A stretch of DNA of 64,000 bases. Origin: Rhizobium sp. Q54. Its GTDB lineage: Bacteria; Bacteroidota; Bacteroidia; Flavobacteriales; Flavobacteriaceae. Shown piece after piece: positions 52,895 through 62,136 of the stretch (positions within the stretch are counted from its first letter, which is position 1; every line of letters starts with the position of its first letter). The stretch is taken from NCBI GenBank assembly GCA_943328505.2, contig CALQAH020000004.1:1-64000 (forward strand), in the 5' to 3' direction. The position numbers and the translations under genes are program-made. A model generated the notes under the pieces. The model was not told where the DNA came from and did no database searches. It worked only from the letters and a program-made list of their open reading frames with translations.

Positions 52895-53977
52895 CTACCC
52901 ATTAATAATTTTTTCTTGATGGTTAATACTTTCCTGGTGAATGGCTTTGAATAATTTCAAAATAAATTCCTCACTTAACCCCTTTTCTTCTCCATCCAAA
53001 ATCATTTTACCAAGTATTTCATTCCAGCGTTTGTTTTGTAAAACAGCCACATTTTTAGCTTTTTTTAACGCGCCAATTTGTTCAGCAACTTTCATTCGGT
53101 TGCCCAATAATTCCAACAATTTTGAATCCGCAATATCGATATTGGCCCGTAATTTTATCATCTCGGTATTGTAATCATCTTCTTCGGTGGTCATTTTTTT
53201 GACTTTCAAATTTTCAAAAATCTGTTTTAATACCGCTGGAGTGACTTGTTGGGCGGCATCGCTCCAGGCATTATCTGGATCGGTATGGGTTTCTATAATC
53301 AAACCGTCATAGTTCAAATCCAGCGCTTGTTGGGAAACTTCCTGAATCATATCACGCCTTCCAGTGATGTGTGATGGATCACAAATTAAAGGTAAATCTG
53401 GAAAACGACTTTGTAATTCGATAGCAATTTGCCATTCGGGAATGTTTCTGTATTTGGTTTTTTCATAGGTTGAAAACCCTCTATGAATAACCCCTAGTTT
53501 TTTAATTCCAGCATTGTACAAACGTTCTACTCCGCCAATCCATAAAGCCAAATCGGGGTTTACCGGATTTTTTACTAATACTATTTTATCTGTATTTTGT
53601 AGTGCATCGGCAATTTCTTGAACCGCAAATGGATTAACTGTAGTTCGAGCTCCAATCCATAACACATCAATATCATGTTCTAATGCTAATTTTACGTGAG
53701 TTACATTCGCCACTTCTACAGCCATCAATAGTCCAGTTTCGGCTTTGGCTTTTTGCAACCATTTTAAACCTACGGCACCAACACCTTCAAATCCTCCTGG
53801 ACGTGTTCTTGGTTTCCATATTCCAGCTCTAAAAATAGACACATCAGAATCTTTCAATTCGTGTGCAATTTTCATTACTTGTTCTTCGGTTTCTGCACTG
53901 CATGGTCCAGCAATAACTAATGGATGGTTTAAATTGAAATCATCTAACCATTTTCTGTTTTCTGATGTTATGTTCAT
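52895..53977 (-). CDS. Bifunctional DAHP synthase / chorismate mutase
   Basis: A 360-residue fusion. Residues 1-260 are a 3-deoxy-7-phosphoheptulonate synthase of the KDO8P-synthase-like class (VIAGPCSAETEEQ, FRAGIWKPRTRPGGFEG, CDPSHITGRRD, ETHTDPDNAWSD). Residues 270-355 are an AroQ chorismate mutase helix bundle (LRANIDIADSKLLELLGNRM, then IGALKKAKNVAVLQNKRWNE). It catalyses the first step of the shikimate pathway and the branch to prephenate, and the mutase end probably confers feedback control. No other aro genes are adjacent. Confidence 0.95.
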   Translation of the reverse strand: MNITSENRKWLDDFNLNHPLVIAGPCSAETEEQVMKIAHELKDSDVSIFRAGIWKPRTRPGGFEGVGAVGLKWLQKAKAETGLLMAVEVANVTHVKLALEHDIDVLWIGARTTVNPFAVQEIADALQNTDKIVLVKNPVNPDLALWIGGVERLYNAGIKKLGVIHRGFSTYEKTKYRNIPEWQIAIELQSRFPDLPLICDPSHITGRRDMIQEVSQQALDLNYDGLIIETHTDPDNAWSDAAQQVTPAVLKQIFENLKVKKMTTEEDDYNTEMIKLRANIDIADSKLLELLGNRMKVAEQIGALKKAKNVAVLQNKRWNEILGKMILDGEEKGLSEEFILKLFKAIHQESINHQEKIING

Positions 53978-54151
53978 AGCTTTTTATCTTTTGTAAAATT
54001 ATTGTTTTTTTTAACCATTAGGAAATTATAATATCCAAATGTCAATTCAAAAGCATCAATAATTTAGGTTATTTTAAAAACAGATTTTGATAATTTTTAA
54101 CGCGTTTGTCCTTTATAAATAAATCCATCTGTTATGAATCTAATTAATTGT

Positions 54152-54159
54152 TACCTTTG
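54152..54159 (+). promoter_or_regulatory. gldA -7 box
   Basis: TACCTTTG fits TAnnTTTG and ends 16 bases before the chosen ATG at 54176. No well-placed TTG was seen. It rules out the in-frame ATG at 54134, which lies upstream of the box. Confidence 0.6.
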
Positions 54160-54175
54160 TTTCAAATCATTTGCT

Positions 54176-55075
54176 ATGTCGATAGAAGTTCAAAATATTT
54201 CCAAAAACTATGGTGCTCAAAAAGCATTAGATAACATTTCTTTTTCTATTAAAAAAGGAGAAATTGTTGGTTTTCTTGGGCCAAATGGTGCCGGAAAATC
54301 TACCTTGATGAAAATTTTAACTACATTTATTCAAGCGGATAGTGGCGATGCAAATGTAAATGGCAATGATGTTAATACTACTCAAAAGAAAGTACAACAA
54401 GCGATTGGTTATTTACCGGAGCATAATCCGTTATACTTGGATTTGTATGTTCGTGAATATTTAGAATTCAATGCCAGTGTTTATAAGGTTCCAAAGGAAC
54501 GAATCGAAGAAGTAATCCTGTTAACAGGTTTGTCTATTGAAAGTCATAAAAAAATCGGCCAATTATCTAAAGGATATCGTCAACGTGTTGGGTTAGCAAG
54601 TGCTTTTTTACACAATCCCGATGTTTTGATTTTGGATGAACCTACTACTGGTTTAGATCCAAATCAATTGATAGAAATAAGGGAATTGATAAAAAATATC
54701 GGAAAAAATAAAACTGTTTTACTTTCTACGCACATCATGCAAGAAGTAGAAGCTATTTGTGATCGAGTAATTATCATTGACCACGGAAAAATAGTAACCG
54801 ATAAAAAATTGGACAAATTAGTTTCAGAAGAAAAAGAACAAATCATCGAAGTTGAATTTGATAAAGCAATTGATATTGCTTTTTTATCACTTTTACCCAA
54901 TATTAAAAACTATAAAAATAGCAATCAGAACGTCTGGGAAATAGTTTTTGATACAGAAGAAGACATGCGTCCTATGTTATTCGATTTTGCTACAAACAAT
55001 GGTTTGAAAACGCTTCAAATTAGTTTAAAAAGTAAAAATCTCGAACAAATTTTTAGAGAGAAAACGAAGAAATAA
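54176..55075 (+). CDS. gldA: Gliding motility ABC transporter ATPase GldA
   Basis: A 299-residue ABC ATPase. The start is MSIEVQNISKNYG, downstream of the promoter. Walker A GPNGAGKST is at residues 35-43, followed by IGYLPEHNPLYLDLYVREYL, the signature LSKGYRQRVGLA and Walker B VLILDEPTTGLDPNQ. The sequence reads like GldA of Flavobacterium johnsoniae, which with the permeases GldF and GldG is needed for gliding there. gldFG are not in the window, as in F. johnsoniae where gldA is separate. Presence suggests, but does not prove, that the organism glides. Confidence 0.9.
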   Translation: MSIEVQNISKNYGAQKALDNISFSIKKGEIVGFLGPNGAGKSTLMKILTTFIQADSGDANVNGNDVNTTQKKVQQAIGYLPEHNPLYLDLYVREYLEFNASVYKVPKERIEEVILLTGLSIESHKKIGQLSKGYRQRVGLASAFLHNPDVLILDEPTTGLDPNQLIEIRELIKNIGKNKTVLLSTHIMQEVEAICDRVIIIDHGKIVTDKKLDKLVSEEKEQIIEVEFDKAIDIAFLSLLPNIKNYKNSNQNVWEIVFDTEEDMRPMLFDFATNNGLKTLQISLKSKNLEQIFREKTKK

Positions 55076-55077
55076 TA

Positions 55078-55821
55078 TTAAGGATAAATAACACTTCCTT
55101 GGTACAGTTGTTCTACATCAACAATTGGGGGTACATTTTTTAAAACAATATCACCTGTACTATACATTTTTCCCGTAATGCTTTCTGTTGGATGAACTAT
55201 CATGTCATTGGAACCACGATGGAAAACGTTAATGTTTTTTACAATAAAATTTTCGCCTTCAAAACGGCCATGCCCATCATAAAAATTAAGGTACATTTCA
55301 TCACTTTGACCCGATATAAAATATCGTGAGACATTATTGTTTTCAATCACTGTTTGGTAATTATTTACTTGAATATGAAAATCATTGGTTCCTGCACCTT
55401 CAGACAAATCTATAGCAATTAATCTCAAAATGGGATAAGTTAAAACACCATTGGAAACAATATCTCTTTCGGTTCTGGAATTAATATCTAAATAGTCTAG
55501 CGCAGGTGTAGTAACAAAGACAGTAGTGTGTCCATATTCTCTAACCCAATTACAAGTTGTGTTGTCTTTCAATATTAAGGAACCATCAACCACTTCAACA
55601 GTAATATCTCCCATTAAGTTTTCCCCAGTTTCTACAATTACTTTAAATTCATTCCCTTGTGTTATAACTAGTTTAATACCTTTGTTTACATCAATTCTAT
55701 TAAAAGAAGTGACTTCAAACTCTTTTGTAATAATTGCCCCAGTTGACTCGATACAATCACTCGGTTTAGAGCAAGAGATAACAAGAAAAAAAGTAGTGAG
55801 TATAAAAATAATTTTTTTCAT
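55078..55821 (-). CDS. Head GIN domain (DUF2807) lipoprotein
   Basis: A 247-residue lipoprotein. The ATG at 55821 begins MKKIIFILTTFFLVISCSKPSDC with its lipobox Cys. The rest is a DUF2807 auto-transporter-like beta-solenoid: NRIDVNKGIKLVITQGNEFK and VETGENLMGDITVEVVDGSL are typical opening strands. It is 10 bases downstream of the PagL-like gene and converges on gldA with 2 bases between stops. Probably a surface adhesin-like scaffold; ligand unknown. Confidence 0.83.
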   Translation of the reverse strand: MKKIIFILTTFFLVISCSKPSDCIESTGAIITKEFEVTSFNRIDVNKGIKLVITQGNEFKVIVETGENLMGDITVEVVDGSLILKDNTTCNWVREYGHTTVFVTTPALDYLDINSRTERDIVSNGVLTYPILRLIAIDLSEGAGTNDFHIQVNNYQTVIENNNVSRYFISGQSDEMYLNFYDGHGRFEGENFIVKNINVFHRGSNDMIVHPTESITGKMYSTGDIVLKNVPPIVDVEQLYQGSVIYP

Positions 55822-55831
55822 AGGTAACTTT

Positions 55832-56926
55832 TTATAATCGGACACCTAAAACAAACTCCATGGCTTCAGCTAAGAAAATATGAGTTTTGATTGATAATCC
55901 GGTGTATATTTTTTTGGTTAGATAATATTTCATTCCTAGTCTATCATAAACAGGGATGTCAAATTTATAGGGTTGATACACATAATAGCCAATTTGTGCC
56001 TCTAAAGAAATTCTATTGATAAACAATTCGTGTCCAATAAAAATTCCAACACGTTTATAATCGGTATTGGGATCAACATGATTAGCAGGATAGGCAACAG
56101 ATTGATATTTTATGAAATCTTTGTAGAAATTAGAAAAGAACACTTCTGTTCCTAGTTGTAATGCACTTTTTCTTCCAATTCTTTTATCAGCATAAAATCC
56201 AACATGAAAAAAAGAATGTTGACCACTACCAATAATTGGGCTTTCATTAACGCCACTTCGTATGACAAAATTATACCGAATTGGTTCTTTGAATTTTAAA
56301 TTAACAGGAACTGTGTCGACTTCTCTAATCACTTTCTTATCTAAATTATAATTCAATCCTAAGTTAATGTTGTAGGTATTGACGCCGCTATTAGGCGCTT
56401 TAACTCTTCCGTTGGAGAAATGTGTGAAAATAATTCCGGCTTGAAATCCAACACGGTCAATAACATTTTCTTTTTTATAAGCAAAAACAAAGTTAGTGTT
56501 GGCCATTATTGTAGATCCAAAAGCACTGTTTTTACTATTAGTTACTTTATCTTGAGGATTGGTTGTCATGGCAATACCTTGTGCGATTTTAAATGTCAAT
56601 TTTCTTTTAAAAAAATAGAAATTATAAAAAGTTCCAGCGGCATAACATTGCCCTAATATTTGATTTTTGAAATCTTCATAGATAAAATAAACACCATAGT
56701 CAGGGTAGTTGTATATTTTTTGCCATTCCTGATCGCCATGAGTCTGTTTAAATAAACTAACCATAACTCCATCTGGATGACCTGTAACCAAATGACTTAA
56801 ATCATCGGTGTGCGGTAACACATTACCTCTAAAATAGGAGATGTCAAATCCTGTTGTTTCTTTGTTTTCTTGAGAAAAAAAAGTTGAAGTAGCAAAAAGG
56901 AAAAACAAAAAATAAAGAGGCTTCAT
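55832..56926 (-). CDS. PagL-like lipid A deacylase / acyloxyacyl hydrolase
   Basis: A 364-residue outer membrane protein. The ATG at 56926 begins the signal peptide MKPLYFLFFLFATSTFFSQ. The catalytic His-Ser motif of PagL is visible in THFSNGRVKAPNSGVN (about residues 175-190). Alternating strands and the C-terminal LGVRL fit a beta-barrel. PagL enzymes remove 3-linked acyl chains from lipid A. At 364 residues it is longer than classical PagL (about 170) and matches the longer Bacteroidetes form. It is followed closely by the DUF2807 lipoprotein gene. Confidence 0.82.
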   Translation of the reverse strand: MKPLYFLFFLFATSTFFSQENKETTGFDISYFRGNVLPHTDDLSHLVTGHPDGVMVSLFKQTHGDQEWQKIYNYPDYGVYFIYEDFKNQILGQCYAAGTFYNFYFFKRKLTFKIAQGIAMTTNPQDKVTNSKNSAFGSTIMANTNFVFAYKKENVIDRVGFQAGIIFTHFSNGRVKAPNSGVNTYNINLGLNYNLDKKVIREVDTVPVNLKFKEPIRYNFVIRSGVNESPIIGSGQHSFFHVGFYADKRIGRKSALQLGTEVFFSNFYKDFIKYQSVAYPANHVDPNTDYKRVGIFIGHELFINRISLEAQIGYYVYQPYKFDIPVYDRLGMKYYLTKKIYTGLSIKTHIFLAEAMEFVLGVRL

Positions 56927-56976
56927 TCGAAATTTTATGAAGCACAAATATAACAGAATATATTTAGGATAAAAGG

Positions 56977-57933
56977 CTAAAAAACTTCCAAAGCAATTGC
57001 TTTAATGTTCTCTGCTTTTCCCATCGAATAATAATGCAAAACAGGAATTCCAGCGGCAACTAATTCTTTGCTTTGTTGTGTACACCATTCAATTCCTATT
57101 TGTTTTACATGGTCATTGTCTTTTGCTTTAACGACAGCCATAATTAAATCGTCAGGTAATTCAATACTGAATCGATGAGGAATTAGATTTAATTGTTTCT
57201 TAGTTGCAATGGGTTTTAATCCTGGAATAATTGGAATAGTAATTCCAGCAGCACGACATTTTGCTACAAAATCAAAGAATTTTTTGTTGTCAAAAAACAT
57301 TTGAGTAATGATATAATCGGCTCCGTTTTTAATTTTTTGTTTTAAAAAGTGAATATCGCTGTCCAAACTTGGTGCTTCCATATGTTTCTCAGGGTAACCT
57401 GCAACTCCAATACAGAAATTAGTACAAGCTGAATTCTGTAGATCTTCGTCAAGATAAATCCCGTTATTTAAATTATTGATTTGTAAAACCAAATCGGTTG
57501 CGTATTCATTTCCGTCTTTTTCGGGTTTGAAATAGGTCTCGTTTTTCATTGCATCACCACGAAGCGCCACTACATTGTCGATTCCAAGAAAATCCAAATC
57601 GATTAATAAATTTTCGGTATCTTCTTTCGTAAAACCACCACAAAGGATATGAGGAATGGCATCAACAGAATATTTATTTTGAATTCCAGCACAAATCCCA
57701 ACTGTTCCAGGGCGTTTTTTTACTACTTTTTTCTGTAATAATCCGCTGGGTAATTCTTTAAATTCATACTCTTCACGATGATAGGTTACATCAATAAAGG
57801 GTGGCTTGAATTCCATCAACGGATCAATACTGTCAAAAATAGATTGAATATTTTGACCTTTTAAAGGTGGTAGTATTTCAAAAGAAAATAATGGTTTACC
57901 GTTGGCGTTATCTATATGTTGTGTTACTTTCAT
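56977..57933 (-). CDS. metF: 5,10-methylenetetrahydrofolate reductase
   Basis: FAD enzyme that makes 5-methyltetrahydrofolate, the methyl donor for MetH. The 318 residues are the usual bacterial length. FSFEILPPLKG at the start, DVTYHREEYEF, GICAGIQNK, VVALRGDAM and ADYIITQMFFDNKKF (about residues 217-231) are family landmarks. It is the third gene of metH(N)-metH(C)-metF, 61 bases after the second, so all three should be controlled by the SAM riboswitch at 61755-61856. Confidence 0.95.
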   Translation of the reverse strand: MKVTQHIDNANGKPLFSFEILPPLKGQNIQSIFDSIDPLMEFKPPFIDVTYHREEYEFKELPSGLLQKKVVKKRPGTVGICAGIQNKYSVDAIPHILCGGFTKEDTENLLIDLDFLGIDNVVALRGDAMKNETYFKPEKDGNEYATDLVLQINNLNNGIYLDEDLQNSACTNFCIGVAGYPEKHMEAPSLDSDIHFLKQKIKNGADYIITQMFFDNKKFFDFVAKCRAAGITIPIIPGLKPIATKKQLNLIPHRFSIELPDDLIMAVVKAKDNDHVKQIGIEWCTQQSKELVAAGIPVLHYYSMGKAENIKAIALEVF

Positions 57934-57994
57934 TTTTTTGTTTTTGGTTATCTGTTGTCGGTTTCTACAATTAACTGAGAATAGACAACTGTTT

Positions 57995-60664
57995 TTAATC
58001 TGCTATATTTGGTGAAAGCCATTTTGTGGCGGTTTCTGTCGAGACACCTCTTCTCTTGGCGTAATCTATTACTTGATCTTCTTTAATTTTTCCCAATCCA
58101 AAATATTTACTTTCAGGATTAGCAAAATAATATCCCGAAACCGATGATGCTGGCCACATGGCCATACTTTCGGTTAAGGTGACTCCAATTTCTTGTTCTA
58201 CATTTAAGAGTTTCCATATTGTTGGTTTTTCTAAATGATCCGGGCAAGCTGGATAACCTGGTGCAGGACGAATTCCTTTATACTCTTCATTAATTAAATC
58301 TTGATTGGATAAAGTTTCATCGCAAGCATATCCCCAAATTTCCTTTCGCACTTTTAAATGCAAATATTCTGCAAATGCTTCCGCCAATCTGTCGCCTAGT
58401 GCTTTGACTAAAATGGAATTGTAATCATCCAGTTGTCTTTCATATTCGGTAGCTTTTTCATCCACTCCAAAACCTGTTGTTACACAAAAGCATCCAAAAT
58501 AATCCTGTTTGCCACTATCTTTTGGAGCGATAAAATCAGCTAAAGCAATGTTGGGTGCGCCAGCTGTTTTTTGTGATTGTTGTCTTAAAGTTAAAAACTT
58601 GACTATTTCTTTTCCTCCAATATCTAAAACTTGAATATCATCGTCATTTACTGTATTTGCTGGAAAAATTCCAAGAATTCCTTTGGCAGTTAACCACTTT
58701 TCTGAAACGATTTGGGTTAACATTTGTTTCGCATCTGCAAATAATGAAGTGGCTTGTTCGCCTACAACCTCATCGGTTAAAATCGCTGGGTATTTTCCGT
58801 ACAATTCCCAGGAACTAAAAAACGGTGTCCAATCGATGAAATCAACTAATTCGGATAATTCAACATGGATTGTTTTGACTCCAATGAAATTAGGTTGTAC
58901 TGGATTGAATTCATTCCAATTTAACTGTAACTTATTTTTTCGAGCGTCTTCAATGGATAAATAATTTTTATCGCGACTTCGGTTTAAATAGCCTTCTCTT
59001 AATTTATCATATTCTTCACGAATGGCTTTAACATAACCTACTTTTGTTTCATTTTGCAATAAATTACTTGCTACGGTTACTGCTCTGGAAGCATCGTTTA
59101 CGTGCACTACAGTTTCTTTATATTCGGGTGCAATTTTTACAGCGGTATGTGCACGAGAGGTTGTTGCACCTCCAATCATAATTGGAATTTTTATATTTAA
59201 TTTATCCATTTCTTTAGCGAGATACACCATTTCATCAAGAGATGGGGTGATCAATCCGCTTAAACCAATAATGTCCACATTATGTTCGATCGCTGCTTGA
59301 ATAATTTTTTCAGGTGGCACCATGACGCCCAAATCGATGATTTCGAAATTATTACAACCCAAAACAACGGCAACAATATTTTTACCAATATCATGTACAT
59401 CTCCTTTTACAGTTGCCATCAAGACTTTTCCAGCCGATGACGATTTTCCATCTTTCTGGGCTTCGATAAATGGAAGTAAATACGCCACTGCTTTTTTCAT
59501 TACGCGTGCTGATTTTACGACTTGTGGTAAAAACATTTTTCCGGAACCAAATAAATCACCAACAACATTCATTCCTGCCATCAAATTAATTTCGATAACA
59601 TCAATCGCTTTTTCAGAGGCAGCTCTGGCTTCTTCCACATCAATTTCGATGAATTCGTCAATTCCTTTTACAAGCGAATGTGTTAATCGGTCTTGAACCG
59701 AATCGTTTCGCCACTCTTGTATTGCTTTTTCATTGGCTTTGAAATCGCCTTTAAAACTTTCGGCTAAATCCAATAATCTTTCTGTGGCATCTTCTCTTCT
59801 ATTGAGCAAAACATCTTCAACATGTTCTAGTAATGTTTTATCAATTTCATCATAAATCTCGAGCATTTCTGGATTTACGATTCCCATGGTCATTCCGTTT
59901 TGAATAGCATGAAATAGAAATGCCGAATGCATTGCTTCCCGGACTTTGTCATTTCCTCTAAACGAAAATGAAACGTTACTCACGCCTCCAGAAATATTGG
60001 CATAAGGCAGGTTTTCTCTAATCCATTTAGTGGCTCTAAAGAAATCCAATGCGTTTAATTTATGTTCGTCCATTCCAGTAGCTACAGGAAAAATATTGGG
60101 ATCGAAAATAATATCTTCGGCAGCAAAATGAACTTCATTTACTAAAATGTCATAACTTCTTTTACAAATTTCGATGCGTCTGTCGTAATTGTCCGCTTGT
60201 CCATATTCATCGAAAGCCATCACAATCACAGCAGCACCATAGCGCTTAATTAATTTGGCATGATGAATAAATGCAGCTTCGCCTTCTTTTAAAGATATAG
60301 AATTGACAACTGCTTTTCCCTGAACCACTTTTAATCCGGCTTCGATGATCTCCCATTTGGAACTATCGATCATTACCGGAACTCTTGCAATATCGGGTTC
60401 AGCGGCAATAAGATTTAAGAATTTAGTCATAGCATAAACACCATCCAGCATTCCTTCATCCATATTGACATCGATGATTTGTGCGCCACCTTCAACTTGA
60501 TCTCGAGCTACCGAAAGCGCCTCATCGTATTTCTCTTCTTTGATTAATCGAAGAAATTTACGGGAACCTGTTACGTTAGTTCTTTCGCCAACATTTATAA
60601 AATTAGTTTCGGGAGTAACAATTAAAGGCTCTAAACCTGATAGCTTTAAATATTTTGTATTCAC
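57995..60664 (-). CDS. metH: Methionine synthase, C-terminal part (folate, B12 and activation domains)
   Basis: An 889-residue protein carrying three of the four MetH modules. The pterin-binding domain opens with [17 protein letters not shown] (about residues 21-37). The cobalamin domain has the B12 ligand H424 in DVHDIGKNI. The activation domain has ELYGKYPAI (about 632-640) and [12 protein letters not shown]. It must work with the separate homocysteine-binding protein encoded 2 bases upstream. A split MetH is normal for Flavobacteriia. It confirms dependence on B12, as no metE is present here. Confidence 0.95.
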   Translation of the reverse strand: MNTKYLKLSGLEPLIVTPETNFINVGERTNVTGSRKFLRLIKEEKYDEALSVARDQVEGGAQIIDVNMDEGMLDGVYAMTKFLNLIAAEPDIARVPVMIDSSKWEIIEAGLKVVQGKAVVNSISLKEGEAAFIHHAKLIKRYGAAVIVMAFDEYGQADNYDRRIEICKRSYDILVNEVHFAAEDIIFDPNIFPVATGMDEHKLNALDFFRATKWIRENLPYANISGGVSNVSFSFRGNDKVREAMHSAFLFHAIQNGMTMGIVNPEMLEIYDEIDKTLLEHVEDVLLNRREDATERLLDLAESFKGDFKANEKAIQEWRNDSVQDRLTHSLVKGIDEFIEIDVEEARAASEKAIDVIEINLMAGMNVVGDLFGSGKMFLPQVVKSARVMKKAVAYLLPFIEAQKDGKSSSAGKVLMATVKGDVHDIGKNIVAVVLGCNNFEIIDLGVMVPPEKIIQAAIEHNVDIIGLSGLITPSLDEMVYLAKEMDKLNIKIPIMIGGATTSRAHTAVKIAPEYKETVVHVNDASRAVTVASNLLQNETKVGYVKAIREEYDKLREGYLNRSRDKNYLSIEDARKNKLQLNWNEFNPVQPNFIGVKTIHVELSELVDFIDWTPFFSSWELYGKYPAILTDEVVGEQATSLFADAKQMLTQIVSEKWLTAKGILGIFPANTVNDDDIQVLDIGGKEIVKFLTLRQQSQKTAGAPNIALADFIAPKDSGKQDYFGCFCVTTGFGVDEKATEYERQLDDYNSILVKALGDRLAEAFAEYLHLKVRKEIWGYACDETLSNQDLINEEYKGIRPAPGYPACPDHLEKPTIWKLLNVEQEIGVTLTESMAMWPASSVSGYYFANPESKYFGLGKIKEDQVIDYAKRRGVSTETATKWLSPNIAD

Positions 60665-60666
60665 TA

Positions 60667-61656
60667 TTATATTGTTTCTAAAATTTGTCTTGGTTTAAAT
60701 TGAACTGCTATCTCAGCAATGGCTTTGATGTGATCAGGAGTTGTACCGCAACATCCACCAATAATATTTATTAAATTATCTTGTAAATACTCTTTGATAA
60801 GCGCTTGCATTTCTTCGGGTGTTTGATCGTATTGACCAAATGCATTGGGTAATCCAGCATTGGGATGCGCCGAAATATTTAATTGTGTATTCATTGCTAA
60901 ACGACTTAAATACGGTTTCAATTGATCGGCACCAAGGGCACAATTAAATCCGATGCTTAACAAATGAATATGTGAAATAGATATTAAAAACGCTTCAACG
61001 GTTTGACCAGAAAGCGTTCTTCCGGAAGCATCTGTAATAGTTCCTGAAACCATTATTGGAATAGTAATATTGCGTTCTTCTTTTACTTCTTCGATTGCGA
61101 ATAAAGCCGCTTTAGCATTTAAGGTGTCAAAAATGGTTTCGACTAAAAGCACATCGCAACCGCCATCGATTAAGGCTTCAACTTGTTGTTTGTAGGCAAT
61201 TCGCAAGTCGTCAAAAGTAACGGCACGAAAACCAGGATCGTTAACATCGGGTGACATACTTGCGGTTCGATTGGTTGGTCCAATAGAACCTGCTACAAAT
61301 CTTGGTCTGTCAGTAAACTCATTGGCTACTTCACGAGCAATTTTTGCTGATTCATAGTTGAGTTCATAGACTAAATCTTCGAGATGATAATCTGCCATTC
61401 CAATGGTTGTGCCCGAGAAAGTATTGGTTTCTACAATATCGGCACCCGCTTGAAAATATAAGCGGTGGACTTGTTTTACAGCTTCGGGTTGTGTGATAGA
61501 AAGCAAGTCGTTGTTGCCTTTTAACGGATGTGGAAAATCCTTGAAACGTTCTCCACGAAAATCTTCTTCTGAGAAGTTGTTACGTTGTAACATGGTTCCC
61601 ATAGCTCCGTCGAGCACGAGAATTCTTTCTTGTATTGCTTTTTCTATTTTTGACAT
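60667..61656 (-). CDS. metH: Methionine synthase, homocysteine-binding subunit
   Basis: A 329-residue homocysteine S-methyltransferase barrel, equal to the first domain of MetH. Zinc ligands are in GFNCALG (about C237) and [15 protein letters not shown] (about residues 303-317). [19 protein letters not shown] near the start is classic. The stop is 2 bases before the start of the C-terminal part, so the two are translated together. The upstream leader holds an S-box riboswitch and hairpin options that should shut expression when SAM is high. Confidence 0.95.
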   Translation of the reverse strand: MSKIEKAIQERILVLDGAMGTMLQRNNFSEEDFRGERFKDFPHPLKGNNDLLSITQPEAVKQVHRLYFQAGADIVETNTFSGTTIGMADYHLEDLVYELNYESAKIAREVANEFTDRPRFVAGSIGPTNRTASMSPDVNDPGFRAVTFDDLRIAYKQQVEALIDGGCDVLLVETIFDTLNAKAALFAIEEVKEERNITIPIMVSGTITDASGRTLSGQTVEAFLISISHIHLLSIGFNCALGADQLKPYLSRLAMNTQLNISAHPNAGLPNAFGQYDQTPEEMQALIKEYLQDNLINIIGGCCGTTPDHIKAIAEIAVQFKPRQILETI

Positions 61657-61670
61657 AACATAAAAATGAT

Positions 61671-61719
61671 AAATCCTTAAATTGGGATTTGAATTTAAAA
61701 AATATCGAAAATGTTATCA
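61671..61719 (-). promoter_or_regulatory. Expression platform of the metH SAM-I riboswitch
   Basis: TGATAAC (complement of 61713-61719) can pair with GTTATCA at the aptamer's 5' end (complement of 61850-61856) and so compete with the P1 stem. Closer to the gene, AAATCC and GGATTT (61671-61690) form a 6-bp hairpin ending 14 bases before the metH ATG. These could form the switching elements; which one is used cannot be told by eye. Confidence 0.45.
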
Positions 61720-61754
61720 AGAAATAGAGAGAAATACAAGCGATGTACTTCTTT

Positions 61755-61856
61755 GTTATCTATCCAAAAATATATTTGGTAGAATGTAGCACCTTCTTTA
61801 AAGATAAAGGGTTGCTAAGGTTTCATCGGGTCTTTCCCTCCGCCTTTCGTGATAAC
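61755..61856 (-). ncRNA. SAM-I (S-box) riboswitch upstream of metH
   Basis: Read on the minus strand. P1 is GTTATC (61851-61856) with GATAAC (61755-61760). Core segments follow in the right order: GGCGGAGGGA, then GACCCGATGAAACC and TTAGCAACC (the P2/kink-turn and P3 region), then AAGGTGCTACATTCTACC (J3/4-P4 signature). These are the conserved stretches of the S-box aptamer. SAM binding normally turns off methionine synthesis genes, which fits the metH-metF operon downstream. Confidence 0.93.
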
Positions 61857-61879
61857 TTTCAATAAAAATATGAACGGTG

Positions 61880-61910
61880 CAAAGTAATGACATAGAATTG
61901 ATTTTTGCAA
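61880..61910 (-). promoter_or_regulatory. Promoter of the metH-metF operon
   Basis: On the minus strand TTACTTTG (61880-61887), one base off TAnnTTTG, is preceded by TTG (61908-61910) with a 20-base spacer. The expected transcript start is just ahead of the aptamer. Confidence 0.55.
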
Positions 61911-61971
61911 GACTTTAAAAGAAAAATATCGATATCGTTGAAGTAAGTTTTTAAAAAAAACAAAAATTAAT

Positions 61972-62000
61972 TTGGTATTCCATTTGAATTCATACCTTTG
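61972..62000 (+). promoter_or_regulatory. metK promoter
   Basis: TTG (61972-61974) and TACCTTTG (61993-62000) with an 18-base spacer. The transcript start, about 7 bases on, is immediately ahead of the candidate SAM-II aptamer. Confidence 0.7.
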
Positions 62001-62011
62001 CCCACGAAAAT

Positions 62012-62066
62012 AAAAAGAGGAAAAATTTGAACTGATTGCAACCTCATTAAAAAAATGCTAAAGCAG
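62012..62066 (+). ncRNA. Candidate SAM-II riboswitch upstream of metK
   Basis: P1 is GAGG (62017-62020) with CCTC (62042-62045). The enclosed loop reads AATTTGAACTGATTGCAA, and the 3' segment reads AAATGCTAAAGCAG (62053-62066). ATTTGA, GATTGCA and GCTAAA are the conserved words of the SAM-II pseudoknot, and CTG in the loop (62032-62034) can pair with CAG (62064-62066). The P1 stem is short, which lowers confidence. The downstream gene makes SAM, as expected for a SAM sensor. Confidence 0.72.
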
Positions 62067-62074
62067 AAATACTT

Positions 62075-62102
62075 CTTTAGCTTTCATCGCAATCCTCTTT
62101 TT
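62075..62102 (+). promoter_or_regulatory. Expression platform between the SAM-II candidate and metK
   Basis: CTTTAGC (62075-62081) is complementary to GCTAAAG (62057-62063) of the aptamer core. TCCTCTTTTT (62093-62102) is the exact complement of AAAAAGAGGA (62012-62021), which includes the P1 5' strand. GCAATC (62089-62094) complements GATTGC (62034-62039). Both anti-aptamer pairings would destroy the SAM-bound fold, giving a mutually exclusive switch. Confidence 0.6.
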
Positions 62103-62136
62103 AACGATTAAATTAATATTAAACTAAATTATAGTT

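Noticed and set aside
61657-62136. Hidden small gene between metH and metK
   Set aside because: The gap is fully explained by two promoters and two riboswitches; no frame longer than a few codons looks coding.
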